Assembly (NCBI GenBank): GCA_036417435.1
Contig: CM070904.1
Location: forward strand, 16,908,835 to 16,972,834
Reading direction: 5' to 3'
Source of the DNA: Inia geoffrensis
Lineage: Eukaryota > Chordata > Mammalia > Artiodactyla > Iniidae
DNA length: 64,000 nucleotides
Shown one piece after another: positions 44,973 through 56,569 of this stretch. How positions within the stretch are numbered: the first letter of the stretch is position 1; every line of letters begins with the position of its first letter. Made by a program: the position numbers and the translations under genes. The notes under the pieces are model-generated. The model ran no database searches. It saw nothing but the letters and a program-made list of their open reading frames with translations, and was not told the origin of the DNA.

Positions 44973-47397
44973 TCAGATTCCATATATAAGTGTTAGCATA
45001 TGGTATTTGTTTTTCTCTTTCTAACTTACTTCACTCTGTATGACATAGAGCTGCAATGAACATTGTGGTGCATGACTCTTCTTGAATTATGGTTTTCTCA
45101 TATTCCTAGGTATATTATTCTTTTTGTTGAAATGGTAAATGGGAGTGTTTCCTTAATTTCTCTTTCAGATTTTTCATCATTAGTGTATAGGAATGCAAGA
45201 CATTTCTGTGCATTAATTTTGTATCCTGCTACTTTACCAAATTCATTGATTAGTTCTAGTAGTTTACTCATAACCTCTTTAGGATACTCTATGTATCATA
45301 TCATGTCATCTGCAAACAGAGACAGTTTTACTTCTTCTTTTCTGATTTGGACTCATTTTATTTCTTCTTCTCTGATTGCTGAGGCTAAAACTTCTGAAAC
45401 TATGTTGAATTATAGTGGTGGGAGTGGGCAACCTTGTCTTGTTCCTGATCTCAGTGGGAATGGTCTCAGTTTTTCACCATTGAGAATGATGTTGGCTATG
45501 GGTTTGTCACATATGGCCTTTATTATGTTAAGGTAAGTTCCCTCAATGCCTACTTTCTGGAAGATTTTTAACATAAATGGGCACTGAATTTTGTCAAAAG
45601 CTTTTTCTGCATCTATTGAGATTATCATATAGTTTTTATCCTTCAATTTGTTAATATGGTGTATCACATTGATTGATTTGCATATATTGAAGAATCCTTA
45701 CATTCCTGGGATAAACCCCACTTGATCATGGTGTATGATCTTTTTAATGTGCTGTTGGATTCTGTTTGCTAGTATTTTGTTGAGGATTTTTGCATCTATG
45801 TTCATCAGTGATATTGGACTGTAGTTTTCTTTCTTTGTGACATTGTTGCCTGGTTTTGGTACCAGGGTGATGGTGGCCTCGTAGAATGAGTTTGTGAGTG
45901 TTCCTCCCTCTGCTATATTTTGGAAGAGTTTGAGAAGGATAGGTGTTAGCTCTTCTCTAAATGTTTGATAAGATTCGCCTGTGAAGCCATCTGGTCCTGG
46001 GCTTTTGTTTTTTGGAAGATTTTTAATCACAGTTTCAATTTCAGTGCTTGTGATTGGTCTGTTTATATTTTCTATTTCTTCCTGGTTCAGTCTCTGTAGG
46101 TTGTGCTCTTCTAAGAATTTGTCCATTTCTTCCAGGTTGTCTATTTTATTGGCATGTAGTTGCTTGTAGTAATCTCTCATGATCCTTTGTATTTTTGCAG
46201 TGTCAGTTGTTACTTCTTTTTCATTCTAAGTCTGTTGATTTAAGTCTTTTCCCTTTTGTTCTTGATGAGTCTGGCTAATGGTTTATCAACTTTGTTTATC
46301 TTCTCAAAGAACCAGCTTTTATTTTTATTGATCTTGGCTATTGTTTCGTTCATTTCTTTTTCATTTATTTCTGATCTATCTTTACGATTTCTTTCCTTCT
46401 GCTAACTTTGGGGGGTTTTTGTTCTTCTTTCTCTAACTGCTTTAGGCATAAGGTTAGGTATTTTATTTGAGATGTTTCTTGTTTCTTGAGGTAGGATTGT
46501 ATTGCTATAAACTTCCTTCTTAGAACTGCTTTTGCTGCATCGCATAGGTTTTGGGTTGTTGTATTTTCATTGTCATTTGTTTCTAGGTATTCTTTGATTT
46601 CCTCTTTGATTTCTTCAGTGATCTCTTGGTTATTTAGTAGTGTATTGTTTAGACTCCATGTGTTTGCACTTTTTACAGAGCTTTTCCTGTAATTGATATC
46701 TAGCCTCATAGCATTGTGGACAGAAAAGATACTTGATACGATTTCATTTTCTTAAATTTACCAAGGCTTGATTTGTGACCAAAATATGATCTATCCTGGA
46801 GAATGTTCCATGAACACTTGAGAAGAAAGTGTATTCTGTTGTTTTTGGATGGAATGTCCTATAAATATCAATTAAGTCAATTTTGTTTAATGTATCATTT
46901 AAAGTTTATGTTTCCTTATTTATTTTCATTTTGGATGATCTGTCCATTGGTGAAAGTGGAGTCTTAAAGTGCTCTATTATTATTGTATTACTGACAATTT
47001 CCCCTTTCATGGCTGTGAACATTTGCGTTATGTATTGACGTGCTCCTATGTTGGGTGCATAAATATTTACAATTGTTATATCTTCTTGGATTGATCCCTT
47101 GATCATTATATAGTGTCCTTCTTTGTCTCTTGTAATAGTCTTTATTTTAAAGTCTATTTTGCCTGATATGAGAACTGTTGCTCCAGCTTTCTTTTGATTT
47201 CCATTTGCATGGAATATCTTTTTCCATCCCTTCACTTTCAGGCTGTATGTGTCTCTATGTCAGAAGTGGGTCTCTTGTAGACAGCATGTATACGGGACTT
47301 GTTTTTGTATCCATTCAGCCAGTCTATGTCTTTTGGTTGGAGCCTTTAATCCATTTACACTTAAAGTAATTAATTGTATGTATGGCCCTATTACCAT
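44973..47397 (-). pseudogene. L1c ORF2 pseudogene, internally deleted
   Basis: Minus-strand pieces include the start ATG at 47397 (MVIGPYIQLIT), endonuclease wording near 46906-47235 ([14 protein letters not shown]), the RT N-terminal part at 45698-46180 ([31 protein letters not shown]) and 45410-45667 ([28 protein letters not shown]). The cysteine-rich end is lost in the deletion near 45099. Several frameshifts. Not functional. Confidence 0.88.
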
Positions 47398-47455
47398 TTT
47401 CTTAATTGTTTTGGCTTTGTTATTATAGGTCTTTTCCTTCTCTTGTGTTTCCTTC

Positions 47456-48289
47456 CTAGAGAAGTTCCTTTAGCATTTGTTGTAAAGCTCTTTTGGTGGT
47501 GCTGAATTCTCTTAGCTTTTGCTTGTCTGTAAAGGTTTTAATTTCTCCATTGAATCTGAATGAAATCCTTGCTGGGTAGAGTAACCTTGGTTTTAGGTTT
47601 TTCCCTTTCATCATCACTTTAAATATGTCCTGCCACTCCTTTCTGACTTGCAGAGTTTCTGCTGAGAGATCAGCTGTTAACCTTATGGGGATTCCCTTGC
47701 ATATTATTTGTTTTTTTTCCCCTTGCTGCTTTTAATATATTTTTTTGTTTTCAATTTTTGATAGTTTGAATAATATGTCTCTAGGCATGTTTCTCCTTGG
47801 ATTTATCCTGTATGTGACTCTCTGCGCTTCCTGGACTTGATTGACTACTTCCTTTCCCATGTTAGGGAAATTTTCAACTATAATCTCTTCAAATATTTTC
47901 TCAGTCCCTTGCTATTTATCTTCTTCTTCTGTGACCCCTATAATTCACGTGTTGGTGTGTTTAATCTTGTGCCAGCAGTCTCTGAAACTGTCCTCAATTC
48001 TTTTCATTCTTTTTCTTTATTTTGCTCTGCAGTAGTTATTTCCACTATTTTATCTTCCAGGTCACATATCTGTTCTTCTGCCTCAGTTATTCTGCTATTG
48101 ATTCCTTCTAGAGAATTTTTAATTTCACTTATTCTGTTGTTCATCATTGTTTGTATGCTCTTTAGTTCTTCTAGGTCCTTGTTAAACGTTTCTTGTATTT
48201 TCTCCATTCTATTTCCACAATTTTGGATCTTCTGTTTGGTGGGTTTTTACCTTGCTCCTCATCTGCTACGTATTTCTCTGTCTTCTTAT
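47456..48289 (-). pseudogene. L1c ORF1 pseudogene
   Basis: Aligned to L1b ORF1 on the minus strand; 48004-48207 keeps the coiled-coil text (EKIQETFNKDLEELKS, EEQICDLEDKIVEITTAEQN). The start position reads ATA instead of ATG at about 48289, part of the N-terminal region is deleted, and frameshifts follow. A 153-codon plus-strand frame (47837-48298) is an antisense shadow. Confidence 0.82.
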
Positions 48290-48933
48290 TTTGCTTAACT
48301 TACTGTGTTTGGGGTCTCCTTTGTGCAGGCTGCCCATTGGTAGTTCCCGCTGTTTTTGGTGTCTTCCCCAGTGGGTAAGGTTGGTTCAGTAGGTTGTGTA
48401 GGCTTCCCGGTGAAGGGGGCTGGTGCCTGTGTTCTGGTGTATGGGGCTGGATCTTTTCTTTCTAGTCGGCAGGACCATGTCCAGTGATGTGTTTTGTGGT
48501 GTCTGTGAACTTGTTATGATTTTAGTCAGCCTCTTTGCCAATGGGTGGGGTTGTCCTCCTCTCTTGCTAGTTGTTTGACATGGGGTGTCCAGCACTGGAG
48601 CTTGCTGGTCGTTGAGTGGAGCTGGGTCTTAGCGTTGAGACGGAGATCTCTGGGAGAAGCCTTGCCAATTGATATTATGTGGGAGCGGGAGGCCTCTGGT
48701 GGTCTAATGTCCAGAACTCGGCTCTCCCACCTCAGAGGGTCAGGCCTGCCACCCGGCTGGAACACCAAGACCCTGTCAGCGCATTCCTTTTTGTAAGTCT
48801 GAGGTCTTCTGCCAGCATTTGGTAGGTGTGCTGTAGGAGTTGTTCCACATGTAGATGTATTTTTGATGTATTTGTAGGGAGGATGATGATCTCCACATTT
48901 TACTCCTCCACCATGTTGAAGGTCCTCCTCAAG

Positions 48934-49057
48934 ATATTTTAGACATGCCCATCTTTGGGGGCTGCCAACTTAAGTGAAAGTAATGGTGGAGTCTGAGTAT
49001 CTGAAATCGGGCAGGGTGCAGTCACAGTGGGATCAGGTGTGCTCAAGGCCCAGGGTG
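48934..49057 (-). other. 124-bp non-L1 segment between the L1c 5' end and its duplication
   Basis: Sequence from GATATTTTAGACATGCCC to CTCAAGGCCCAGGGTG lies outside recognisable L1 5'UTR yet inside the 13-bp repeat pair. It has no resemblance to the extra segment of L1b. Candidate 5'-transduced sequence. Confidence 0.5.
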
Positions 49058-49070
49058 ATCACTCTGTTTT
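49058..49070. repeat. Target-site duplication of L1c, 5' side
   Basis: ATCACTCTGTTTT, identical to 44584-44596. Confidence 0.75.
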
Positions 49071-49830
49071 GAGCAACGCTTTCAGATCTCTTGAGGCTCT
49101 TCTAGTGAGTCATTATGGCTACATAGAGTTAAATTTCAGGAAGTTGATGGGAGTGATAATAAAGAATTCTATGAATGAACCTTTTCTGCATTTCTTTTTA
49201 GCTCTGAATCATAATGCAATCTTGGTAGATCCTAAAGCATAATGTCTGTTATATCTGTTTCAAGCACTGTTCCCTGAAGTTTCACAAGGCTGTGTCACGG
49301 CGATCATCTAAACTCAGGGTTGAATAAAAAGATGTCAGTGCCCTTCACGCTAAGAGGAAGAGGTTTAAAGCCTGAGGAAGCACATCTACGGCCAACGTGG
49401 GATAAGATACCTATTAATTTCGGTAATATGGAAGGAGTCTTTATATTCATGAAGGCCTGAGACACATTCTCAATCTTAGAATGCCACATATCTCACTAGG
49501 TAAGTCAAATTTTCTAAATTTCTTCAAATACCTCATTAATGTATCATTGCGAGGAACAATGAACAGCCCTAGGCGTACTCCTATTTAATCTCTTTTTCAA
49601 GAAAACAGATACACAAATGAGAGACCCAAAATGAAACATTTTGCCTTTTGAGACGGAAATTTAAGCATATATATACAATAGAGATGTTCAGATTAACTTC
49701 CTTGTGGTGTCTGTGTCCATCATTATACATATCTATCCACATATGCATGGATATGGCTGTATAAATAATGGTCAGAGGTGAGAATGTCAGATTTTACCTG
49801 AGCCTTGGGATGCTGGAAAACAATATTAAG

Positions 49831-49833
<3 letters not shown>
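49071..49833. other. Unassigned DNA
   Basis: No gene or confident repeat. Confidence 0.5.
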
Positions 49834-49875
<42 letters not shown>

Positions 49876-49885
49876 CACACACACA
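49834..49885. repeat. (AC)n microsatellite
   Basis: About 25 CA units with a few TACACGCA-type interruptions at the right end. Confidence 0.97.
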
Positions 49886-50089
49886 ACCCATTTTATGTTC
49901 CTGGAAATGGCTTACTGCAAAGACCCACCACACTTATCCCAAATGACTTAAATAAGATTCCCTTAAGATTCCCTGATATCTCCATTGTTTACCTATGACA
50001 AGCCCAAACAGAGGCCCTCCAAATTCCCATTCTTAACCTAATAAATGATTAGCTGAATTGTTTTGTCCTTACTGATTCATAAGAAGAAA

Positions 50090-50690
50090 ATGCCTTGAGA
50101 GGAGGAATGAAGAGTGACCACACCATATATAAATGTAGAACTTTGACCCACAACCTGCGGCAACCTGCTCAGGAAAGCAACCCTCTGTCTATGACAAACA
50201 ACCCAGGAAGCCAGCCTACTCTATGTCTGATTGCTGTCTCTAGTGACAGTCTGTGAAACTAAACAATAACTTCTATAAAAATCAGCCCCCAAATGGCCAG
50301 GACTTGGTTAATAGATAATAACATACCTAATTTTTATTCCTGTTTTCGACTTAGGACCAGCAGAGAAAAGCCAGCTATGCACCCTTAACCAATCACATAG
50401 GAAACCCCACTTCTAGTTAGCCTGCCCTGTGGCTTCTGCATGCCAACAGCCTCCAATTAGGGCACATCTGAAACCTTTTTCCACTATAAAACTTTCCCAC
50501 GTCTCTACCTGCCTTTGATTCTCTGCCAAACCCAAGTGATGGTGGCTGACTCCCTTGCCATAGCAAGCTCTGAATAAATAACCTTTGCTTATCTGATTTA
50601 ACTGGTCTTTGTTTACTTCCACAGCTTGTTAACCAAACTTCTTTTCCCCAGGACTCTTGACTTTGGTCCACCCTCAGCCTGAGACAGCAT
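50090..50690 (+). mobile_element. Probable solo LTR of an ERV1-like element
   Basis: A TATA box (CTATAAAACTTTCCC, about 50484) and an AATAAA signal (50573) lie about 90 bp apart, followed by a T-rich U5-like part (GGTCTTTGTTTACTTCCAC) and a likely end near CAGCCTGAGACA. This U3-R-U5 layout is typical of gammaretrovirus-like LTRs. Both ends are uncertain and no internal viral gene is adjacent. Confidence 0.55.
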
Positions 50691-51690
50691 CCAACCCCCC
50701 TTATTAAAGGGCCCTCCTGAGAATAGACCAGCCTCAGAGTAAAGCAATATTGGATCTACTGTCCAATCACATCATACCTTTTCATTCTGCTTTCCCACAC
50801 CCAGTTCTTTGTAGCCTTGTTCACTCCTCTCTATAAGGGAAAAACTGGTTTTGCAGAATCTTTGAGACATTAGCATCTTCTGATAGAACCCTAACCCTAA
50901 ACTTAACCCTACTGCATTGATCCCTCCCTCCCTTAGTATAAAGTATCTCCTAACCAAGACTGGATTTTTTTTTTTTTAACAGAGCATGTGTGAAAAAGTT
51001 GCTGATCTACGTGTATTTATTACTTATGTTTAAACTTTTATTTTTATGTGAGAATAAGAAAGTTTCTGTACAGCATGCAGCAGGGTGCTACAGGGTGACT
51101 GACCCCCAAAATATCAATGATTGTAGAAGCAAAAAGTGTGGCTTACAATTCTGCTGAAGCATATACTTGGAAGAATAAGGAAAAGACAGGGATTACAAAG
51201 GCAATGTAAACCTGAATGTGACTAAGCCTGTCTTTGCTTGGTTTTACGTGCTAAGAACGATGATAATGCACCATCAACATACATGAAAAATTGGATTATT
51301 TTTCCAAATTAGTATTAAAATTGATGTGAGAAGGGCTTTCACATGCTAATTCTTACCAGTAATTTCATCTACTTATCTAGCAAAAACAAACTGTCAAAGA
51401 TTCAGGGAGAAAAATTTCCTTGGAGGTAGTTAGCCAAATTCTTAACATTTTTCTTCAGTTGTATTAACAAAGGAATTATGTACTTTTATTTAATCTCCAT
51501 TAGAAAGACAGGAAAAAAAGTTTCACCTATCAGCCAGAGGTGATCAGTTTCTATCTTCTTCATATTCTAATAAGAAAAGCTCTTTATGGGTAGGAACGAG
51601 CTGCAAATTAAGTATGTTTAAAGAACTGTCAGAAATGCAATAGAGTTCTGCTGAGCCTCATGCAATCACCCTATCATGTCAATGATACGC
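50691..51690. other. Unassigned intergenic DNA
   Basis: No gene or confident repeat. Includes a short telomere-like CCCTAACCCTAAACTTAACC at about 50890 and a T-run near 50967. Confidence 0.5.
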
Positions 51691-51704
51691 TTAAAAAGAC
51701 AACT

Positions 51705-51899
51705 GGGCTTCCCTGGTGGCGCAGTGGTTGAGAGTCCGCCTGCCGATGAAGGGGACACGGGTTCGTGCCCCGGTCCAGGAAGATCCCACATGCCGCGGAG
51801 CGGCTGGGTCCGTGAGCCGTGGCCGCTAAGCCTGTGCGTCCGGAGCCTGTGCTCCGCAACGGGAGAGGCCACAACAGTGAGATGCCCGCATACCGAAAA
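51705..51899 (+). mobile_element. Short CHR SINE
   Basis: GGGCTTCCCTGGTGGCGCAG head, B box GGTTCGTGCCC, body ending GAGATGCCCGCATACCG, then about 20 A. A short ACAAC repeat on both sides may be the rest of the target-site duplication, blurred by the A-tail. Confidence 0.96.
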
Positions 51900-51956
51900 A
51901 AAAAAAAAAAAAAAACAACCTGCTTTAGCCACATTAATGCTTCTTTCAATCTTGCT

Positions 51957-52184
51957 AATTACAATAATATCACCTAACCTTTATTTATGGCTTACTATTT
52001 GCCAGGGGTTATCCAAAAGGCTTTTGTGTAGTATATTTCAATTCTCATAAATCCTCTGTGAGGTAGGTATTACTATCATCAACTGCATTTTATTGATGAG
52101 AAAACTGAGTCACAGAAACAATAAAAATCATGTCCAAGGTCACACAGCTAGTAAATTTTAGAGCTGAGAACTGAGCTCATACTG
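51957..52184 (-). mobile_element. MIR SINE
   Basis: CTCTGTGAGGTAGGTATTAC, TGATGAGAAAACTGAGTCAC and CAAGGTCACACAGCTAGTAA are clear reverse-complement MIR core wording. Confidence 0.88.
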
Positions 52185-52262
52185 AATGATATATTAATGG
52201 AAATTTAGATTATTTAATTTTTTTGTCATTGTAAATATGCTGCAATAAGCACTTCAGATAAG
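52185..52262. repeat. 78-bp local duplicate, copy 1
   Basis: AATGATATATTAATGGAAAT to CACTTCAGATAAG repeats almost exactly at 53407-53482 (about four differences). It abuts the end of the MIR. The second copy is embedded in continuous old L1 wording, so this one is the displaced copy. Confidence 0.92.
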
Positions 52263-52499
52263 TATCCTACCCAATCACTATGCCAAGCCGCTTAGTTTAT
52301 AGAAAGCCCCTGGATAGAATGGTCACCACCATCTCTTCATCTGATACATCATTCTCTTTAACATGTAGTATTCAGACTAGAGCCTGCCTTCTCCATGATG
52401 TTCTATTTCACATCCACTACCCTATCCTAGAAAGTCTTAGTAACTATATATTCACTTGGCACATAGCAAATATTTCATTAATCACTAAGTAACTCTTCA
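52263..52499. other. Unassigned DNA between the displaced 78-bp copy and the old L1
   Basis: About 240 bp, nothing recognised. Confidence 0.4.
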
Positions 52500-52680
52500 T
52501 AAGTAAATTTCTTTTCTAGCTTCTTTTTTCAAGTAACATTGCTCATTGTAAAAGTTTCAAAGAACCTGAAAGTCATAAAAAAAAATAGTAGTCATTCTCC
52601 CCAAAACCAAAGCTTGTTAACTTTTCCTTTTGTTTCCTTCTAGTGGAATGAAAGCATGGATGTGTGTGTTTGTGTGACAT
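52500..52680 (-). mobile_element. Old L1 3' fragment, left part
   Basis: CATTGCTCATTGTAAAAGTT and AACTTTTCCTTTTGTTTCCT resemble antisense ancient L1 3'UTR wording. It continues after the LTR at 53205, so the LTR inserted into it. Confidence 0.5.
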
Positions 52681-53204
52681 TGTAACCGAGTCCAAACTCA
52701 TGCTGCTCATGGCACAACAGGCCAATAAATCGAGAGACGAGTTGTTGGGGCAAGGGACAGTGACTTTATTTGGAAAGCCAATAGACCGAGCAGATGGTGG
52801 ACTAGTGTCCCTAAGAACCATCTTTCCTGGGTTTGGATGCTAGTTTCTTTTATAGAACAAAGAAGGGGAGGTGAGGAGGTAAAGTAAAAAAGGCAATAAG
52901 TTGCTGCAAATATTTCCTGGCTCCTGTCAGACTGGGGGTGGGGAGGTGGGGATGGGTTAATTTCTCCTTTCCTGCAGCCATTCCCAGGTGGGCCTTGTCT
53001 GGATGTTTCTTGTGAGATAAACAAAGGTAAAGCTGAACTCTCAGGCATTGGAGGCAGTGTTCCCAGATATGGCCTGTTATGTATACTTTAAGCTATAGGC
53101 AACAGCACTTTAGTGATTAACTTGTAGCAAAAGCAGTAGACTACAAATGCTAAAGTAACAGGAACAGATCCAATATGGAGTCAGATTTGTTCTTCCCTAT
53201 TACA
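52681..53204 (-). mobile_element. Solo LTR, minus strand
   Basis: Begins TGTAACCGAGTCCAAACTC and ends TTCCCTATTACA, a TG...CA element of 524 bp with matching TGTAA/TTACA tips. Read on the minus strand it begins TGTAATAGGGAAGAACAAAT and has a TATA box (CTATAAAAGAAAC, about 52853) and, about 85 bp on, AATAAAGTCACTG (about 52770). No viral internal region is adjacent, so it is a recombined solo LTR of an endogenous retrovirus. The flanking CAT/GCAT is too short to confirm the duplication. Confidence 0.85.
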
Positions 53205-53770
53205 GCATGTGTATCAGTCAACAAATCAGTGCTTGAACATTTTTTTTAATATATAAAAATTTACCCACTATATATCGTCCTTCATTTTTTCTTTTCCACT
53301 TAAGAATGTAACTCAGACTTGTTCTCATGTCTATAAACACTGATCTTTTTAATTCCTTTCAATAATTGCTGAAGTTTCTGTTGTATGTAACATACTATAT
53401 TTAAGCAATGATATATTAATGGAAATTTAGATTATTTAATTTTTTTTCATTGTAAATATGCTGCAATAAACATTTCAGATAAATAACTTGACATTTTTTG
53501 TCAGTGTATCCAGCAGATAAACTCCCATGAAGTAGTCAAAGGATGCATACTTTTTACTATGGATACTGACAAATTGCTCTCTTAAAGATTTAACAATTTA
53601 CAGTCTCATCATTTTACAACTGTGTGAGTGGCAGTTTCCCTGCAAATTCAATACCAAATATAAACTATTTTTGACAAATGGATAGGTGAGAGTGTTATCA
53701 TATTTCTTATGTTTTTGTTTGTTTGCATTTTCCTGGTGATTTATGAGAAAGTAAATATTTTCACAGGCTT
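53205..53770 (-). mobile_element. Old L1 3' fragment, right part
   Basis: GTAAATATGCTGCAATAAAC, GTAGTCAAAGGATGCATAC, GACAAATTGCTCTCTTAAAG and TTTACAGTCTCATCATTTT follow the antisense L1M 3' order. It holds copy 2 of the 78-bp duplicate. Confidence 0.75.
53407..53482. repeat. 78-bp local duplicate, copy 2
   Basis: Native position inside old L1 sequence; see 52185-52262. Confidence 0.92.
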
Positions 53771-55233
53771 ATTGCAATGCATACAAGCACACACAGACAC
53801 ACAATTTCTTTTGTAGCTAGTGTTCTACACCAGCTGCAAGGAAAGCTCTTTTGCAAGGTTGGATGTAGAAGTGAGCAACTTGAGGTAATGAATATACAGT
53901 AGAAGACCACATTATGTAAAAAACATGGTCTCATAGGGCAGAGTAAAGAGTTGTTGGGAACAATGGAGTGGGGCCTATTCACAGGAAGCAAAATAGAGGT
54001 TTAATCAAGAAACATTAGTGGAGGTAATATAAACAAAGCTTTTAAATATTTTATTTAAAATTTAGTTTAGCATAGCCTCCTGGGTTTTAGCATCTATCAT
54101 AATAGGATTATGCCTGGGTAGCTGCAGGTCCCAGAATGAAAAACATGAAACTGACTTGAACCTGAACCCAAACAATCCCAGAAGACCTTCAGAGATTTGA
54201 CCAATAAGTAAATGCTTGTTGAGACTATGGAACTCTTTGTTACGCAGCATTATCTTGGCAGAACCCTGACTAATATAATTACATAATTAAACAGCACATA
54301 GACCATATTATTATCATTATCTAAAGAAAGGCTCAGAGCATTTAAGTAATCTGATCAAGATGATATGTTAAAGAAGAGTCAGTCATGATGATATAAACCT
54401 ATATCAGAACACAAAGATAGAAGAGTGATTTTTTTTCCATTATATATTATGGTCCTCTGAAAAATTTTAAAGTCATTGAATACAGTGGGGTGAGGGCAAT
54501 AACAAGGACGTTAATTCAAAAGGTAGGTAATGTGTGATTTAAAGTAGAGTAAAATGAAAGAATGGGTTAGAATTAAAGAAGGTCAAAAAAATGGAGTAAT
54601 ATGTAACAGATAATAAGAGCAAATTCAGTATATTTGAATTCTGAAGTATTGCTATCACTGAGATACCCCTTTTACAGTGCTAAGTCAAGTAGGATAAACC
54701 ATTTAGCAGGCACGTACTCGATACCCTTCACTGTGGTAAATAAAGCAGAATTATTGGGAAAATTCTCTTCTTTCAGAAAACTTATACCCATACACTACAG
54801 TCCTTCTAACAAATAATCAGGGGTTTTACCTTGGAAAATATATACGTAGAACAAGTGGCAGCAAAAGTATTGAGAATTCTACAGTCTATCCTGTCCACCA
54901 GACAGGATATGCATTTCTTTTCCAAAATTGCTCAACTTCTATATGTGAAGTACATTGCAATGCTCATTCTGGTAAAAAATGAACCTATTAAGTGGACAAT
55001 TATAAAACAATGTATGTATGTAGTAGTGGCCAGATAATCTCCTTTTATACATGTTACTAATAAGGGGAGTAGAATTATGCAAGTAAGTACAGCAGAATAT
55101 ATTATTTTTCCAAGAAATTAGAAGTTAGTGGGAATTAAACAAATAAATCTAACAACACATGTAACACTACAAAAAATAAAATAAAATCTTAAAAAAAGGT
55201 AGTGAATTTGTTTTCAGAGCTCCTGTCTTACAA
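53771..55233. other. Unassigned intergenic DNA
   Basis: No gene or confident repeat. A MIR-like trace (TTATTATCATTATCTAAAGA, GGCTCAGAGCATTTAAGTAA) occurs at about 54305-54365. Confidence 0.45.
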
Positions 55234-55237
55234 ACAC

Positions 55238-55272
<35 letters not shown>

Positions 55273-55280
55273 CACACACC
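55234..55280. repeat. (CA)n microsatellite
   Basis: About 22 CA units with one AA interruption. Confidence 0.97.
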
Positions 55281-55496
55281 CTTCATTAACAGTTGGAATA
55301 AATCTAATAGATACTAATTTTGTATTAGTTCTCTTTGATGGCTTGAATACTCCACTTAAATAGTTTCATTGTCACAAAGCAACATTATGGGAGAATAAGC
55401 TTTTTGCCCTAGCCTCCACTCATACAAATAATTTGGTTCATACCACTATGTTTGGACTTATTGCTAAGCATTTAGGTAGTGTCTATTGAAAAAAAA

Positions 55497-55987
55497 TGCA
55501 CAGCCTAAAAGTTGAGAAATATGTTTTATTTGGCAGATAAAACTGGGAACTTAAAGCCTGGGATGTAGCCTGAGAAATTGTTCCAAAGAGGTAAGGGAGG
55601 AGCCAGGATATAGAGGAGTTTTTGCAACAAAGACCAGGTAGTCGGAACATCAAAAGATTACTGTTAATTAAAGAAAACCTGACATCTCATGTTAATGAAC
55701 TTAGCACTTTTCTATGTATGAGAAGATGTAAGAGTCTTGGCTCACTGAAATCACTCCTTTGATGGGCACCTCAGCTCTCTGGGGCCAGGATCCTGTGCTT
55801 CTCATCCTGAGCCTCCTCAGGGTGCACCTTTGGAGTTGGGGAATGGCTGCAGGGGCTGATGCCTTGATGGCAAGCATCCTATTTCTATCCTGGGTTTGCT
55901 CATCTTTGGGGCAGCTGTAATGCGATGACTTGATGGCTGCAACATCCTTTGTTTACTGATATGGCAGGCAACATTTTTTCCCTGACA
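55497..55987 (-). mobile_element. Probable solo LTR, minus strand
   Basis: Edges TGCACAGCC and CCCTGACA give TG...CA tips; on the minus strand it begins TGTCAGGGAAAAAATGTTGC. TTTTATTTGGCAGATAAAAC near the left end carries AATAAA in the element's orientation. Internal wording (GGGATGTAGCCTGAGAAATT, AAGAGGTAAGGGAGGAGCC) is that of a common artiodactyl ERV LTR. No adjacent viral genes. Confidence 0.75.
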
Positions 55988-56569
55988 ATAGCTATATTTA
56001 ATATGTGTGTATCAATCAGAGTCTAGTTAGAAGACATAAAACCTATCAGGAATTTGAAGAAGAAAATTTTACATACAGAATTGTTAACTCAGTGGTTAAA
56101 GGTTAAAAGAAAACTATAAGGTGTACAGAAGTTGCAAATGCGTAACTCAGCTACTGCTATCCTGAGAACCCCAGGAAATGTGAACAAGAAGTGGACAGAC
56201 TTAATATATCCTTCTACCCACAACTTAAATTCAGATCTCTTTGGAGAGGGTATGGCTGCCACTAGGACACCAGTTTTCCAGGGCTGAAGAAACTTGTCAG
56301 AGAGAGCAACCCAAGGCTCATATGTAACAGTGGCCTGCCAGGGGCTGAAAACTTTCCGGATGCTGAGAGCCATGGCTAGCCTATGAAGGTCCCTAAAGCC
56401 AGTACTGTTAGACCTCCTGTAAGCTGATTTGCTGGCTCTCATGCCCTCAAAAGCAGCACATCAGAAGCAGGAAAGCCCTTCCTGTAGAGCCCCTTCAGCT
56501 CTTTCTAGTGACAAAGCTAACACTGAGACAGCTGCAAAATCAAAATGTTTACAGGCCACAGATTCAGTA
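55988..56569. other. Unassigned DNA
   Basis: A 117-codon minus frame (56089-56442) shows no recognisable domain. Left part (GTATCAATCAGAGTCTAGTT) may be an old repeat. Confidence 0.4.

Larger units (their letters stand above)
44597..48933 (-). mobile_element. L1c: minus-strand L1 with a large internal deletion
   Basis: A degenerate T-rich tail (ATTGTTTTGTTTTGTTTTTT) is followed by the reverse-complement L1 3'UTR, ORF2, ORF1 and 5'UTR, ending near 48933 beside CATGTTGAAGGTCCTCCTC. Near 45099 the text jumps from GGTTTTCTCAT to ATTCCTAGGTATATTATTC; in L1a the same two points lie about 1.2 kb apart, so that much of the ORF2 C-terminal half is deleted. Its decay is comparable to L1a and greater than L1b. 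Confidence 0.93.

Noticed and set aside
49834..49885. CRISPR-like regular repeats
   Set aside because: Dinucleotide microsatellites without spacers, as at 38291 and 55234; a vertebrate nuclear context.
50886..50911. Interstitial telomere repeat
   Set aside because: Only about two perfect CCCTAA units followed by degenerate text; too short to exceed chance or small slippage.
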